NCBI GenBank assembly: GCA_024277695.1
Contig: JAJRUR010000011.1
Location: 1-9,689, forward strand
Length of the DNA stretch: 9,689 nucleotides
Origin: Bacteroidota bacterium
GTDB lineage: Bacteria; Bacteroidota; Bacteroidia; Chitinophagales; Saprospiraceae
Reading direction: 5' to 3'
Notes under the pieces: model-generated
Databases searched by the model: none
Seen by the model: only the letters and a program-made list of their open reading frames with translations
What the model was told of the DNA's origin: nothing
Shown: piece by piece, positions 1 to 6,128 of the stretch
How positions within the stretch are numbered: the first letter of the stretch is position 1
Layout: each line of letters starts with the position of its first letter
Made by a program: the position numbers and the translations under genes

Positions 1-680
1 TCGAAGAAAATGATATCCGTGGAGCCGAACATATCCTCATCAATATCACATCCGGTACCAAAGAAGTCACTATGGACGAAGTTTTCGAAATCACTGAATA
101 TGTCCAAGGTGAAGCCGGACATGCTACCAATCTGATTTGGGGTAATTGTTCCGACGAATCTCTTGGAGAAAAAATCAGTATTACTATCATCGCAACAGGA
201 TTTGACAAAAATGAATCTGAAAATGTGGAACCTGTCAAAGAAAAAATTGTTGTACAATTAGATGATGAGTTAGATGTCATACATCGAGAACCTATTTTTG
301 AAGTCGATTCGGATGATGATCACCAGACTTATGAGCTGGAGCCCAACGCAGTGTACACAGACCCACAACAAGTAGTACACGATCTTGAAGAAGCTGAGCC
401 TCTCATCAAAACGAAAACAACTACCGACACAAAACAAACATCTGCATCAGGTCAAATATTGGCTTTTGACTTTGATGATGTACAGGAAAGTAATGCGTCC
501 CCGGTAGAGTCCTTGCCGCTTTCGGATATCGAAAACGTGCCGGCTTATCTCAGACAACAGGTGCGCTTGGAAGAATTGCCCAATCGCAAAGAAACGGAAA
601 TGTCTAGATGGAGCATTCAGGCGGATGGAGAACCCCGGTTAAAGAAAAACAATCCGTTTCTACACGATAACGTTGATTAA
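1..680 (+). CDS. ftsZ: Cell division protein FtsZ, C-terminal part (5' end cut by window edge)
   Basis: FtsZ is the tubulin-like GTPase that polymerises at mid-cell into the Z ring. The open frame enters from the left edge (first full codon at base 3) and gives 225 residues before TAA at 678-680. The visible part starts in the C-terminal subdomain of the GTPase fold: NDIRGAEHILINITSG, then TMDEVFEITEYVQGEAG, then ESLGEKISITIIATGF, all close to family consensus. About 115 acidic, low-complexity residues follow as the variable linker. The protein ends in NNPFLHDNVD, the Bacteroidota form of the conserved C-terminal peptide that in FtsZ generally binds membrane anchors such as FtsA. The GTP-binding half (GGGTGTG and T7 loop) lies outside the window. 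The ATG at 72 is internal, because homology continues upstream of it. A terminator follows 67 bases after the stop. The identification is secure. Confidence 0.97.
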   Translation, partial: EENDIRGAEHILINITSGTKEVTMDEVFEITEYVQGEAGHATNLIWGNCSDESLGEKISITIIATGFDKNESENVEPVKEKIVVQLDDELDVIHREPIFEVDSDDDHQTYELEPNAVYTDPQQVVHDLEEAEPLIKTKTTTDTKQTSASGQILAFDFDDVQESNASPVESLPLSDIENVPAYLRQQVRLEELPNRKETEMSRWSIQADGEPRLKKNNPFLHDNVD

Positions 681-747
681 AGATCGTTCGTCTTCATACT
701 TTCGTCTTTCAAGTTAATCATGAGATTGGTTAAATTTGTCGAAAGTA

Positions 748-775
748 GGGCTGCCTCTCCGGCAGCCCTTTTTTT
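748..775 (+). terminator. Rho-independent terminator downstream of ftsZ
   Basis: A perfect 8-bp GC-rich stem (GGGCTGCC at 748-755, GGCAGCCC at 761-768) closes a 5-base loop and is followed directly by seven T residues on the plus strand. It lies 67 bases after the ftsZ stop codon and probably ends that transcript. The convergent minus-strand gene stops at 935. Read from that strand the same stem is followed only by TACTTTC, so it would be a poor terminator in that direction. Confidence 0.9.
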
Positions 776-934
776 GTCTTAAAATGGCTTCGTTTGGCAA
801 AATTATCTTGCCCAGATTCGCCGAGATGTGCGTTGGGTTATGAGTAGATTCTGCCTCTGCTATTTCGAAACACAAATATGGAGATGATAAAAAAAAGTGG
901 AGTCTGGACTGGAGATGAGCAGCAAGTGCTAGAG

Positions 935-1258
935 TTAATTCTTCAGCAGTTTTCTAGTCACTATCCGACCATCTGTTTCGATGCGTATGAAGTAAGCGCC
1001 ACGTCTGAGTAGTGAGACATCTATGCGATGTGTGTGACGTGCATCATCAAATGATTGTTCAATGATGACTTGTCCGGTGATAGAAAGCACTGCAATCCTA
1101 CGGATAGCTTGTATATGCGTTACGACCACAAAAGACTTAGCAGGGTTGGGACTGATCCGGACTTCGGATGGGCTTGTCTTTGAGTTATCCAAGGCTACTT
1201 CTTGCCCGTACAGGGAGCTGATGCTTATGAGTAGGAAGAAGAGTAGCATTTTTTTCAT
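935..1258 (-). CDS. Small secreted protein consisting of signal peptide plus T9SS type A C-terminal sorting domain
   Basis: The 107-residue product has two recognisable parts. Residues 1-18 form a Sec signal peptide (MKKMLLFFLLISISSLYG, probable cleavage before Q19). From about residue 34 to the end it matches the type A sorting domain of the type IX secretion system: ISPNPAKSFVVV at 35-46, SITGQVI at 59-65, then DVSLLRRGAYFIRIETDG at 80-97 and the basic tail RKLLKN. In known T9SS substrates this domain guides cargo across the outer membrane and is then usually removed. Here only about 15 residues lie between signal peptide and sorting domain, so there is no cargo domain. The ATG is 20 bases after the stop of the thioredoxin gene, so the two are probably co-transcribed. 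The family assignment is firm; the role is unknown. It could be a remnant, a decoy or regulator of secretion, or a small surface protein. Confidence 0.85.
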   Translation of the reverse strand: MKKMLLFFLLISISSLYGQEVALDNSKTSPSEVRISPNPAKSFVVVTHIQAIRRIAVLSITGQVIIEQSFDDARHTHRIDVSLLRRGAYFIRIETDGRIVTRKLLKN

Positions 1259-1278
1259 CGATAGCAGATCAATTTATT

Positions 1279-1794
1279 TTAGTGGCAGTTGGATGCAAAT
1301 TTTTTCCAAGGTGTGGTTTTGTAATGGTCATCTGCAAAGTATCTGATGATCACTGCAAAATCCTTTGGACTATGAAACCCTTTTAAAGCTTGAATAGTGC
1401 GAAGTTTGTTGTCCAAAAATACGACAGTAGGGTAGCTGAGATTACCTTGTGTAAGCGCAGCGGCCAATTCGTGATAACCTCGCTTATTTTTTTTGAGATA
1501 TTTGTAGGTCTTGCCATGGATGACCACGGGTGCTTTCTGTTCGGCATTGAACTTGATCGCATAAAAGTTTTCATTGATATACTTAGCGATATCTTCATTT
1601 TGAAAGGTGACTTTGTCCAGACGCTTACACCAGCTGCACCAACTCGTATAGATATCTACTACAAACTTGCGCTGTTCTATTTCATTACGTCTCAATGCTT
1701 CGTCCCAACTCATCCAATTGATTTGTGTTTGGGATGATGCCCAATATGTAGATCCTAAAATCAAGAGTACTAATATGAATAACTTATTTGCCAT
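1279..1794 (-). CDS. Secreted thioredoxin-fold protein (thioredoxin_7/DUF255-like)
   Basis: A 171-residue protein with a Sec signal peptide (hydrophobic residues 5-18, probable cleavage after the SS before QTQ, around residue 21) and one thioredoxin fold. The redox motif WCSWCK places the two cysteines at 53 and 56. SYPTVVFLD further on carries the cis-proline typical of the fold. This arrangement resembles periplasmic thioredoxin_7/DUF255-like proteins that reduce or isomerise disulfides; the substrate cannot be told. The ATG at 1794 is preferred because the signal peptide begins there and a promoter-like site lies just upstream. A longer frame starting at TTG 1839 would overlap that promoter. 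The next gene, 20 bases downstream, encodes a T9SS sorting-domain protein, which suggests a shared envelope role. This protein has no sorting domain of its own. The last residues (KKFASNCH) add a third cysteine near the C-terminus. Confidence 0.85.
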   Translation of the reverse strand: MANKLFILVLLILGSTYWASSQTQINWMSWDEALRRNEIEQRKFVVDIYTSWCSWCKRLDKVTFQNEDIAKYINENFYAIKFNAEQKAPVVIHGKTYKYLKKNKRGYHELAAALTQGNLSYPTVVFLDNKLRTIQALKGFHSPKDFAVIIRYFADDHYKTTPWKKFASNCH

Positions 1795-1828
1795 AGTTCC
1801 AAAGACGTATATGAGTTCGGTCTGATTA

Positions 1829-1859
1829 CAAAATAACAATAATCCAACAAGATAACCAA
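1829..1859 (-). promoter_or_regulatory. Candidate Bacteroidota-type promoter for the secreted thioredoxin gene
   Basis: On the minus strand a TTG (1857-1859) is separated by 20 bases from TTATTTTG (1829-1836). The second box matches seven of eight positions of the known Bacteroidota -7 consensus TAnnTTTG, and the spacing fits the -33/-7 layout. The predicted transcript start lies near 1822, giving a leader of about 28 bases before the ATG at 1794. The call rests on consensus matching in AT-rich DNA, so chance remains possible. Confidence 0.4.
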
Positions 1860-1961
1860 CAGGAGGATAGGCAAAGTGTCCATATTTAAAATAAGTTTAA
1901 CATTTGCGACTAGCATACTGCATCAGCTAATTTTTAGCGTTGGGCATAGATAGGCGACTAT

Positions 1962-3074
1962 TTAGAGGATTTTCAACACAGCCTCTTCGAGGTTAAATCT
2001 TGGATTTATCGCAGCAATGGTACCGTCGCGATCGATCAGAAAAGTTTTGGGGATTCCGGTTACTCCATAGGCTTTTGCCGCCTTGGTATCCCACTTCATC
2101 AGATCACTTACGTGATTTTCCCAGACGAGTTTGTCTTTTTTGATAGCTGCTTCCCAGCGCTGCCTGGATCTGTCGAGTGCTTCTTGGAGTTTTTCGGGAT
2201 CGTTGCGATATCGGGCTCTTCCACGATTGTCCAAACCATCTAAGGATACATTAAAAACAGTAAAACCTCGGTCTTTGTATTTGTGATACACTTCTACGAC
2301 ATGTGGATTGGCTCGGCGACAGGGACCACACCAGCTAGCCCAAAAATCGAGCAAGACTACTTTTCCTTTTAGATCAGATAACGATCTGGGTTTCCCATCG
2401 AGTCCCGGCATAGTAATATCCGGAGCGATGTTTCCGACGCGGATTTTTTGGCGAGCTTGTTTAGCTTGTTCTTGGGCTTCTAGATTCTTGACGACTTTGG
2501 CATACGCCGTATAGAATTCTGTGTCTTCGTAGCCGGATTTTAGTCTTTGGAGTGCTATTTGGTGTATTGGGTACAATTCTGAGCGATTAGTTTTAAGGGA
2601 TTGGACTGCAAAAAGCGCGGCTGAAAGTGGATTATTACTTTCCTTTAGATATTTTTTTATTTGCTCGGTATTGACTTCTCTGTTCAAGTAGTCTGTCCAC
2701 TTTTTGGTGTATTCTTCCGTATCAGGGGATCCGGTTACGGATATTTTTGAAGTACCAAAATCCGTCAAATTTCCCTGCATTTGTATATTTTTTTCAGACC
2801 CATCCAATATGATATAATGTTTTTTGCCTCCGATCCTAATGCGATAGATATTTGGTCCATTGGGCGGGATAGTGAGCACAAATTTTCCGCTCTTCGGGAT
2901 ATCTGTTTTGGCGATATTTTCATTGATGAGGGGTGTCTTGACCAAATCCAAAAATGCAGCGGATCCACCCGAATCCTTGATATTGAGTTCGATTTTGCTT
3001 GTGACTGTATCGGACTTGCACTGTAGGAAAATCAAGGAACTCAGTGCGAATAAACTTATTAGTAAAACTCTCAT
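1962..3074 (-). CDS. TlpA-like thioredoxin family lipoprotein with DUF4369-like N-terminal domain
   Basis: A 370-residue envelope protein. Residues 1-18 are a hydrophobic export signal ending FLQC, so C19 is a plausible lipidation site, although Q just before the cysteine is an unusual lipobox residue. Residues about 27-118 look like the beta-rich DUF4369 domain common at the N-terminus of Bacteroidota thiol-disulfide proteins (IYRIRIGGKKHYIILDG, then VTGSPDTEEY). A helical linker follows to about 205. Residues 211-370 form an AhpC/TSA-TlpA redoxin domain: IAPDITMPGLDG, LLDFWASWCGPCRRANP with redox cysteines C249 and C252, and GVTGIPKTFLIDRDG with the cis-proline P342. A charged insert of roughly 20 residues (about 283-304) follows SLDG, where many TlpA proteins go almost directly to the tryptophan here at 307. 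The likely role is reduction of envelope disulfides. The ATG lies 18 bases after the purL stop, so it is probably co-transcribed with purL. Confidence 0.88.
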   Translation of the reverse strand: MRVLLISLFALSSLIFLQCKSDTVTSKIELNIKDSGGSAAFLDLVKTPLINENIAKTDIPKSGKFVLTIPPNGPNIYRIRIGGKKHYIILDGSEKNIQMQGNLTDFGTSKISVTGSPDTEEYTKKWTDYLNREVNTEQIKKYLKESNNPLSAALFAVQSLKTNRSELYPIHQIALQRLKSGYEDTEFYTAYAKVVKNLEAQEQAKQARQKIRVGNIAPDITMPGLDGKPRSLSDLKGKVVLLDFWASWCGPCRRANPHVVEVYHKYKDRGFTVFNVSLDGLDNRGRARYRNDPEKLQEALDRSRQRWEAAIKKDKLVWENHVSDLMKWDTKAAKAYGVTGIPKTFLIDRDGTIAAINPRFNLEEAVLKIL

Positions 3075-3092
3075 AGTTGATGTATTGATGTA

Positions 3093-5333
3093 TTAATTTT
3101 CTTGATGCATAATTTCTTTCAAATACTGGTTATAAGGAATTTTCCATTCGTTGATGTTGCCAAAATTTTCGTTATTGACTGTGATTTGGCCATTTGTTAC
3201 CTGCCCTAATTTTATATACGAAACATCTAGTTCTTCTATATGTTTAAGGACGGAGTCCAGATCTTCCGTTTTGACGCTTATGATAGCGCGACCTTGATCT
3301 TCATTAAAGAAGAAAAGATCGGAACGGGATCCCTCGGGTGATGCTATTTGGAAACCGAGATCTGCTGCGATGGCAGATTCCATAATACTGGTCAGGCTAC
3401 CTCCTTCGGAGATGTCATGGGCACTTTGAAGCAGTTGGTTTTGGTTAAGTAAATGGATGATATCGTGTAGTTTTTTTTCAGCTTCGAGCTCAAAACGAGG
3501 CACAGGTGCATATCGTATTTTATGAAAGATGCGTAGATATTCGGAATAAGAGAAAGCATGTGGAGCATCTCCCAGCATCAGGATGATATCGCTAGCATTT
3601 TTGAAATCCAATGTGATCAATTGGTCAGGATGGTCCAAAATACCCATCATACCGATCGTCGGAGTGGGATAGATGGGGATGGTTTGGTCGTCGAGTATTG
3701 TTTGGTTGTAAAAGCTGACATTGCCACCCGTAACGGGCGTGTCAAAGAATCGGCAAGCGTCGCCCATACCTTGGATAGCTTGGGTAAACTGCCAATATAC
3801 TTCGGGGTTGTACGGATTGCCGAAATTGAGACAGTTGGTGATGGCGACGGGAGTACCGCCGCTGCAGACGATATTTCTTGCGGCTTCTGCGACTGCTATC
3901 TGAGTGCCTGTGTAGGGATCGAGATAGACATAAGCCGAATTACAGTCTGTAGTCAAACAGAGCGCTTTGTCGGAGGATTTGATACGAATTACTGCGGAGT
4001 CAGACTTGTGTAGCGTATTGACGGAGTTGGTTCTCACTGTACTGTCATATTGTTCAAAAATCCATTTTTTGGAAGCGATATTGGGTGATCTGATGAGGCC
4101 TAAAAAGATAGGCTTTAGGTGGTTTGGATGCGAGATATGCTGTGCAGCGAATTGATCTAATTTTTTGAGATACTCGGGTACTTTTGTCGGTCGGTCATAG
4201 ACCGGAGCACCACCACCCAAGACGAGATCCCAAGCGGGTACGTCAGCTACGATCTTTCCATTTTGAAAAAACTCTAATCGACCTGTATCTGTCACTGTAC
4301 CTATTTGGGCACATTCCAGATCCCATTTATCAAAAATATCAAAAAACAAGGATTCTGATCCTTTTTCTATAACCATCAGCATCCGTTCTTGACTTTCGGA
4401 GAGCAATATTTCGAAGGCCTCCATGTGTGCTTGACGTGTAGGGACGAGGTCTAGATGTATTTCCATCCCCACTTTGCCTTTTGCACTCATCTCCGAAGTG
4501 GAGCAAGTGATTCCTGCTGCCCCCATATCCTGTACTCCGATGAGTTTGCCGGTTTTTATTGCTTCCAGTGTCGCCTCGAGCAACAATTTTTCTTGAAAAG
4601 GATCTCCGACCTGAACGGCCGGAAGATCATCTGCGCTATCTTCGGTGAGATCGGCTGATGCAAATGTAGCACCATGTATGCCGTCTTTGCCGGTAGCAGA
4701 CCCTACGATCAAGACAGGATTGCCAACTCCGAGGGCTATTGCTGAAGCCGTTTGACCTATCTTTACAATTCCGGCAGACATAGCATTTACGAGGATGTTT
4801 TGATTATAACTTTCGTCAAAGTAGCATTCTCCTCCCACGGTAGGTACACCCAGACAATTGCCATAGTCTCCTATTCCGCGTACGACCCCGTCCACTAGCT
4901 TTCTCGTGTGCTTTCGCGAAAGCGCACCAAAGCGAAGCGAATTGAGTGCCGCTATTGGACGAGCTCCCATAGTAAAAATATCTCGATGGATACCTCCCAC
5001 ACCGGTTGCTGCTCCTTGATAAGGCTCTAGTGCCGAGGGGTGGTTGTGCGATTCGATCTTAAAAGCACAAGCCAATCCGTCACCTAGATCTACCAGACCG
5101 GCATTTTCTTCTCCGGCTCCTACCAAGAGTTTTTTGCCGTCACGAGGTAGAGTTTTAAGCCATTTGATCGAGTTCTTGTATGAACAGTGCTCGGACCACA
5201 TCACCGAAAAGATGCTCAATTCGGTGAAGTTGGGATCTCGTCCCAAAATGTTCTTGATTTTTTCAAATTCTTCTTGGTTTAAGCCCAATTTGATAGCAGT
5301 ATCTACGCTTGGTAAGGCCAGTGTGTCTGACAT
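3093..5333 (-). CDS. purL: Phosphoribosylformylglycinamidine (FGAM) synthase subunit PurL, small form
   Basis: PurL catalyses the fourth step of purine synthesis: ATP-dependent conversion of FGAR to FGAM using ammonia that a separate glutaminase (PurQ) delivers, with PurS as bridge. The 746-residue length fits this small PurLQS form rather than the approximately 1300-residue single-chain enzyme, and no glutaminase domain is present. Visible motifs include VMWSEHCSYKNS (44-55, with the family's catalytic-region histidine H49), FKIESHNHPS (91-100), GAATGVGGIHRD (107-118), VPTVGGECYFD (from 163), VQDMGAAGIT, NCLNFGNP, VTGGNVSFYN and AHDISEGG, covering both halves of the duplicated PurM-like fold. 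ATG at 5331-5333 begins the protein in line with homologs. A terminator for the preceding DUF2853 gene lies 57 bases upstream, so purL probably has its own promoter, though I could not pick one confidently. purQ and purS are not in the window. Confidence 0.97.
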   Translation of the reverse strand: MSDTLALPSVDTAIKLGLNQEEFEKIKNILGRDPNFTELSIFSVMWSEHCSYKNSIKWLKTLPRDGKKLLVGAGEENAGLVDLGDGLACAFKIESHNHPSALEPYQGAATGVGGIHRDIFTMGARPIAALNSLRFGALSRKHTRKLVDGVVRGIGDYGNCLGVPTVGGECYFDESYNQNILVNAMSAGIVKIGQTASAIALGVGNPVLIVGSATGKDGIHGATFASADLTEDSADDLPAVQVGDPFQEKLLLEATLEAIKTGKLIGVQDMGAAGITCSTSEMSAKGKVGMEIHLDLVPTRQAHMEAFEILLSESQERMLMVIEKGSESLFFDIFDKWDLECAQIGTVTDTGRLEFFQNGKIVADVPAWDLVLGGGAPVYDRPTKVPEYLKKLDQFAAQHISHPNHLKPIFLGLIRSPNIASKKWIFEQYDSTVRTNSVNTLHKSDSAVIRIKSSDKALCLTTDCNSAYVYLDPYTGTQIAVAEAARNIVCSGGTPVAITNCLNFGNPYNPEVYWQFTQAIQGMGDACRFFDTPVTGGNVSFYNQTILDDQTIPIYPTPTIGMMGILDHPDQLITLDFKNASDIILMLGDAPHAFSYSEYLRIFHKIRYAPVPRFELEAEKKLHDIIHLLNQNQLLQSAHDISEGGSLTSIMESAIAADLGFQIASPEGSRSDLFFFNEDQGRAIISVKTEDLDSVLKHIEELDVSYIKLGQVTNGQITVNNENFGNINEWKIPYNQYLKEIMHQEN

Positions 5334-5389
5334 GTGTCGATTGGATTAGATTTATGAGGATGATGTGATTTTGTGCCGCTTCTTAATTT

Positions 5390-5423
5390 AAAAAACGGCT
5401 TACACACTATCGGAGTAAGCCGT
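5390..5423 (-). terminator. Rho-independent terminator downstream of the DUF2853 gene
   Basis: On the minus strand a perfect 9-bp stem (ACGGCTTAC and GTAAGCCGT, at 5415-5423 and 5395-5403) with an 11-base loop is followed by a T run (complement of the A run at 5390-5395). It lies 24 bases after the DUF2853 stop and ahead of purL, and so separates the two transcripts. The plus-strand reading lacks a T run. Confidence 0.85.
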
Positions 5424-5447
5424 CTTATACATCGTTTCGGTCAGGAT

Positions 5448-5786
5448 CTAACTAAACATAGATTCTTTACCAAATTTTTTGGCCAAGAGTGCATATACGA
5501 TGATGCGATATTTGTTGCGATTGGAACTGCCCAATTGTTCGCAGACTTCTTGGATAGCTTTGTCTAGTTCCGGTCCGTCATCCAATCCTAGTTTTTTGAT
5601 CAAAAAATTCTTTTTGACGGTTTCCATTTCCGATGCTTGGCTGCAGGAGACTCTGGAAGCGTCCGGTAGATAAATGGATGGTCCTAAGGACTTGGCTACT
5701 CCTTCTAACAGATCATTGCTCAGTTTGACATTACAGTCTTTACACTCAGCGTGCACCGTGGTCATGACTTCTTCAAATTTGCTCAT
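5448..5786 (-). CDS. DUF2853 family protein
   Basis: A 112-residue, probably cytosolic protein with no signal peptide or membrane segment. It matches the DUF2853 pattern: LGPSIYLPDASRVSCSQASEM, then VKKNFLIKKLGL, DDGPELDKAIQEVCEQLG, and the strongly conserved SSNRNKYRIIVYALLAKKFGKES near the C-terminus (split here for brevity). The family has no established biochemical role that I can state. The sequence looks mostly helical. An N-terminal CKDC at 15-18 plus cysteines at 48 and about 82 are notable for such a small protein and might bind metal or form disulfides. The gene appears monocistronic: a terminator follows 24 bases after the stop, and a 340-base gene-free region with an AT-rich dyad lies upstream. 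ATG at 5784-5786 is the natural start. Confidence 0.85.
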   Translation of the reverse strand: MSKFEEVMTTVHAECKDCNVKLSNDLLEGVAKSLGPSIYLPDASRVSCSQASEMETVKKNFLIKKLGLDDGPELDKAIQEVCEQLGSSNRNKYRIIVYALLAKKFGKESMFS

Positions 5787-6126
5787 AATTACTTGATGTG
5801 ATATTTAGTTAAAAAATATTTTCGAGCCCTAAATATATAACAATTTTTACTAATGTTATATGACTGAACTATGATTTTTTTTCACTTTGTCGTATTCCGA
5901 CCAAACAGAGCTTTTGGAAGTTTTTTATATGATAAATATATGTAATGTGTAAAACGCAATATGGTAGAGAAGTACATTTGTTTTTGGAGTAGTTGCGTCT
6001 AATTTTGACTATGCGGCCTATGTTATATTCCCGGGAGTTATTTTTTTTTGTCAAGCGCTGGGAATGCTGTACGGGTAGGAGAGAGCCGGCTATTACCGCG
6101 TGGGTGTGTGTACTCCTGCAGCGCGC
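5787..6126. other. Gene-free intergenic region (340 bases)
   Basis: This stretch lies between the start of the DUF2853 gene and the stop of the aldehyde dehydrogenase gene. I see no convincing gene in it. It is mostly AT-rich, with a dyad at 5835-5861 and a nine-T run at 6041-6049, and it ends in a sharply GC-rich block at about 6053-6128. The only longer open frame (61 codons, 5869-6054, minus) resembles no known protein and has a biased, tyrosine- and lysine-rich composition typical of translated AT-rich spacer. Confidence 0.7.
5835..5861. repeat. AT-rich inverted repeat upstream of the DUF2853 gene, possible operator
   Basis: ATATAACA (5835-5842) and TGTTATAT (5854-5861) form a perfect 8-bp inverted repeat with an 11-base spacer, centred about 62 bases before the DUF2853 ATG. 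The near arm overlaps a TATATTTA sequence on the minus strand that loosely resembles a -7 box, though no -33 TTG sits at the right distance. It could be a repressor site or chance in AT-rich DNA. Confidence 0.3.
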
Positions 6127-6128
6127 TT
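6053..6128. other. GC-rich block with nested inverted repeats, function unknown
   Basis: This block directly follows the aldehyde dehydrogenase stop and is much richer in G and C than the DNA beside it. The outer arms pair as GCGCTG (6055-6060) with CAGCGC (6119-6124), or in another register AAGCGC with GCGCTT. Inside, GGA/TCC and GTAC/GTAC (6069-6072 and 6110-6113) can pair, and CGGGTAG faces CTATTACCG around a central GCCGGC (6085-6090). On the minus strand it is followed by nine A residues, not T, so it is not an ordinary terminator there. On the plus strand the T run lies before it. It may be a structured 3' UTR, a small RNA, or an intergenic repeat element; I recognise no known RNA family. 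Confidence 0.35.

Noticed and set aside
889..896. T run on the minus strand after the sorting-domain gene as a terminator
   Set aside because: No stable stem precedes it; only short, loop-less complementarity (AGTC/GACT) is present.
935..1794. One thioredoxin-plus-sorting-domain gene split by a frameshift
   Set aside because: The downstream piece has its own ATG and complete signal peptide, and the upstream gene ends with a full thioredoxin fold, so these are two genes.
1795..1839. Longer N-terminus for the secreted thioredoxin (TTG at 1839)
   Set aside because: The extra 15 residues precede a complete signal peptide and the codon lies within the candidate promoter; ATG 1794 fits better.
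1906..1959. Direct repeat GCGACTA (1906-1912 and 1953-1959)
   Set aside because: Seven bases, two copies, no further structure; not above chance.
3558..4013. 151-codon open frame on the plus strand inside purL
   Set aside because: Lies antisense to well-conserved PurL motifs; its protein sequence shows no family features, so it is a reading-frame shadow.
5869..6054. 61-codon open frame on the minus strand in the gene-free region
   Set aside because: No resemblance to any family, composition of translated AT-rich spacer, no credible promoter or ribosome site.
6053..6128. tRNA gene in the GC-rich block
   Set aside because: Length and outer stem are suggestive, but no T-arm GGTTCGA-type sequence and no cloverleaf can be drawn on either strand.
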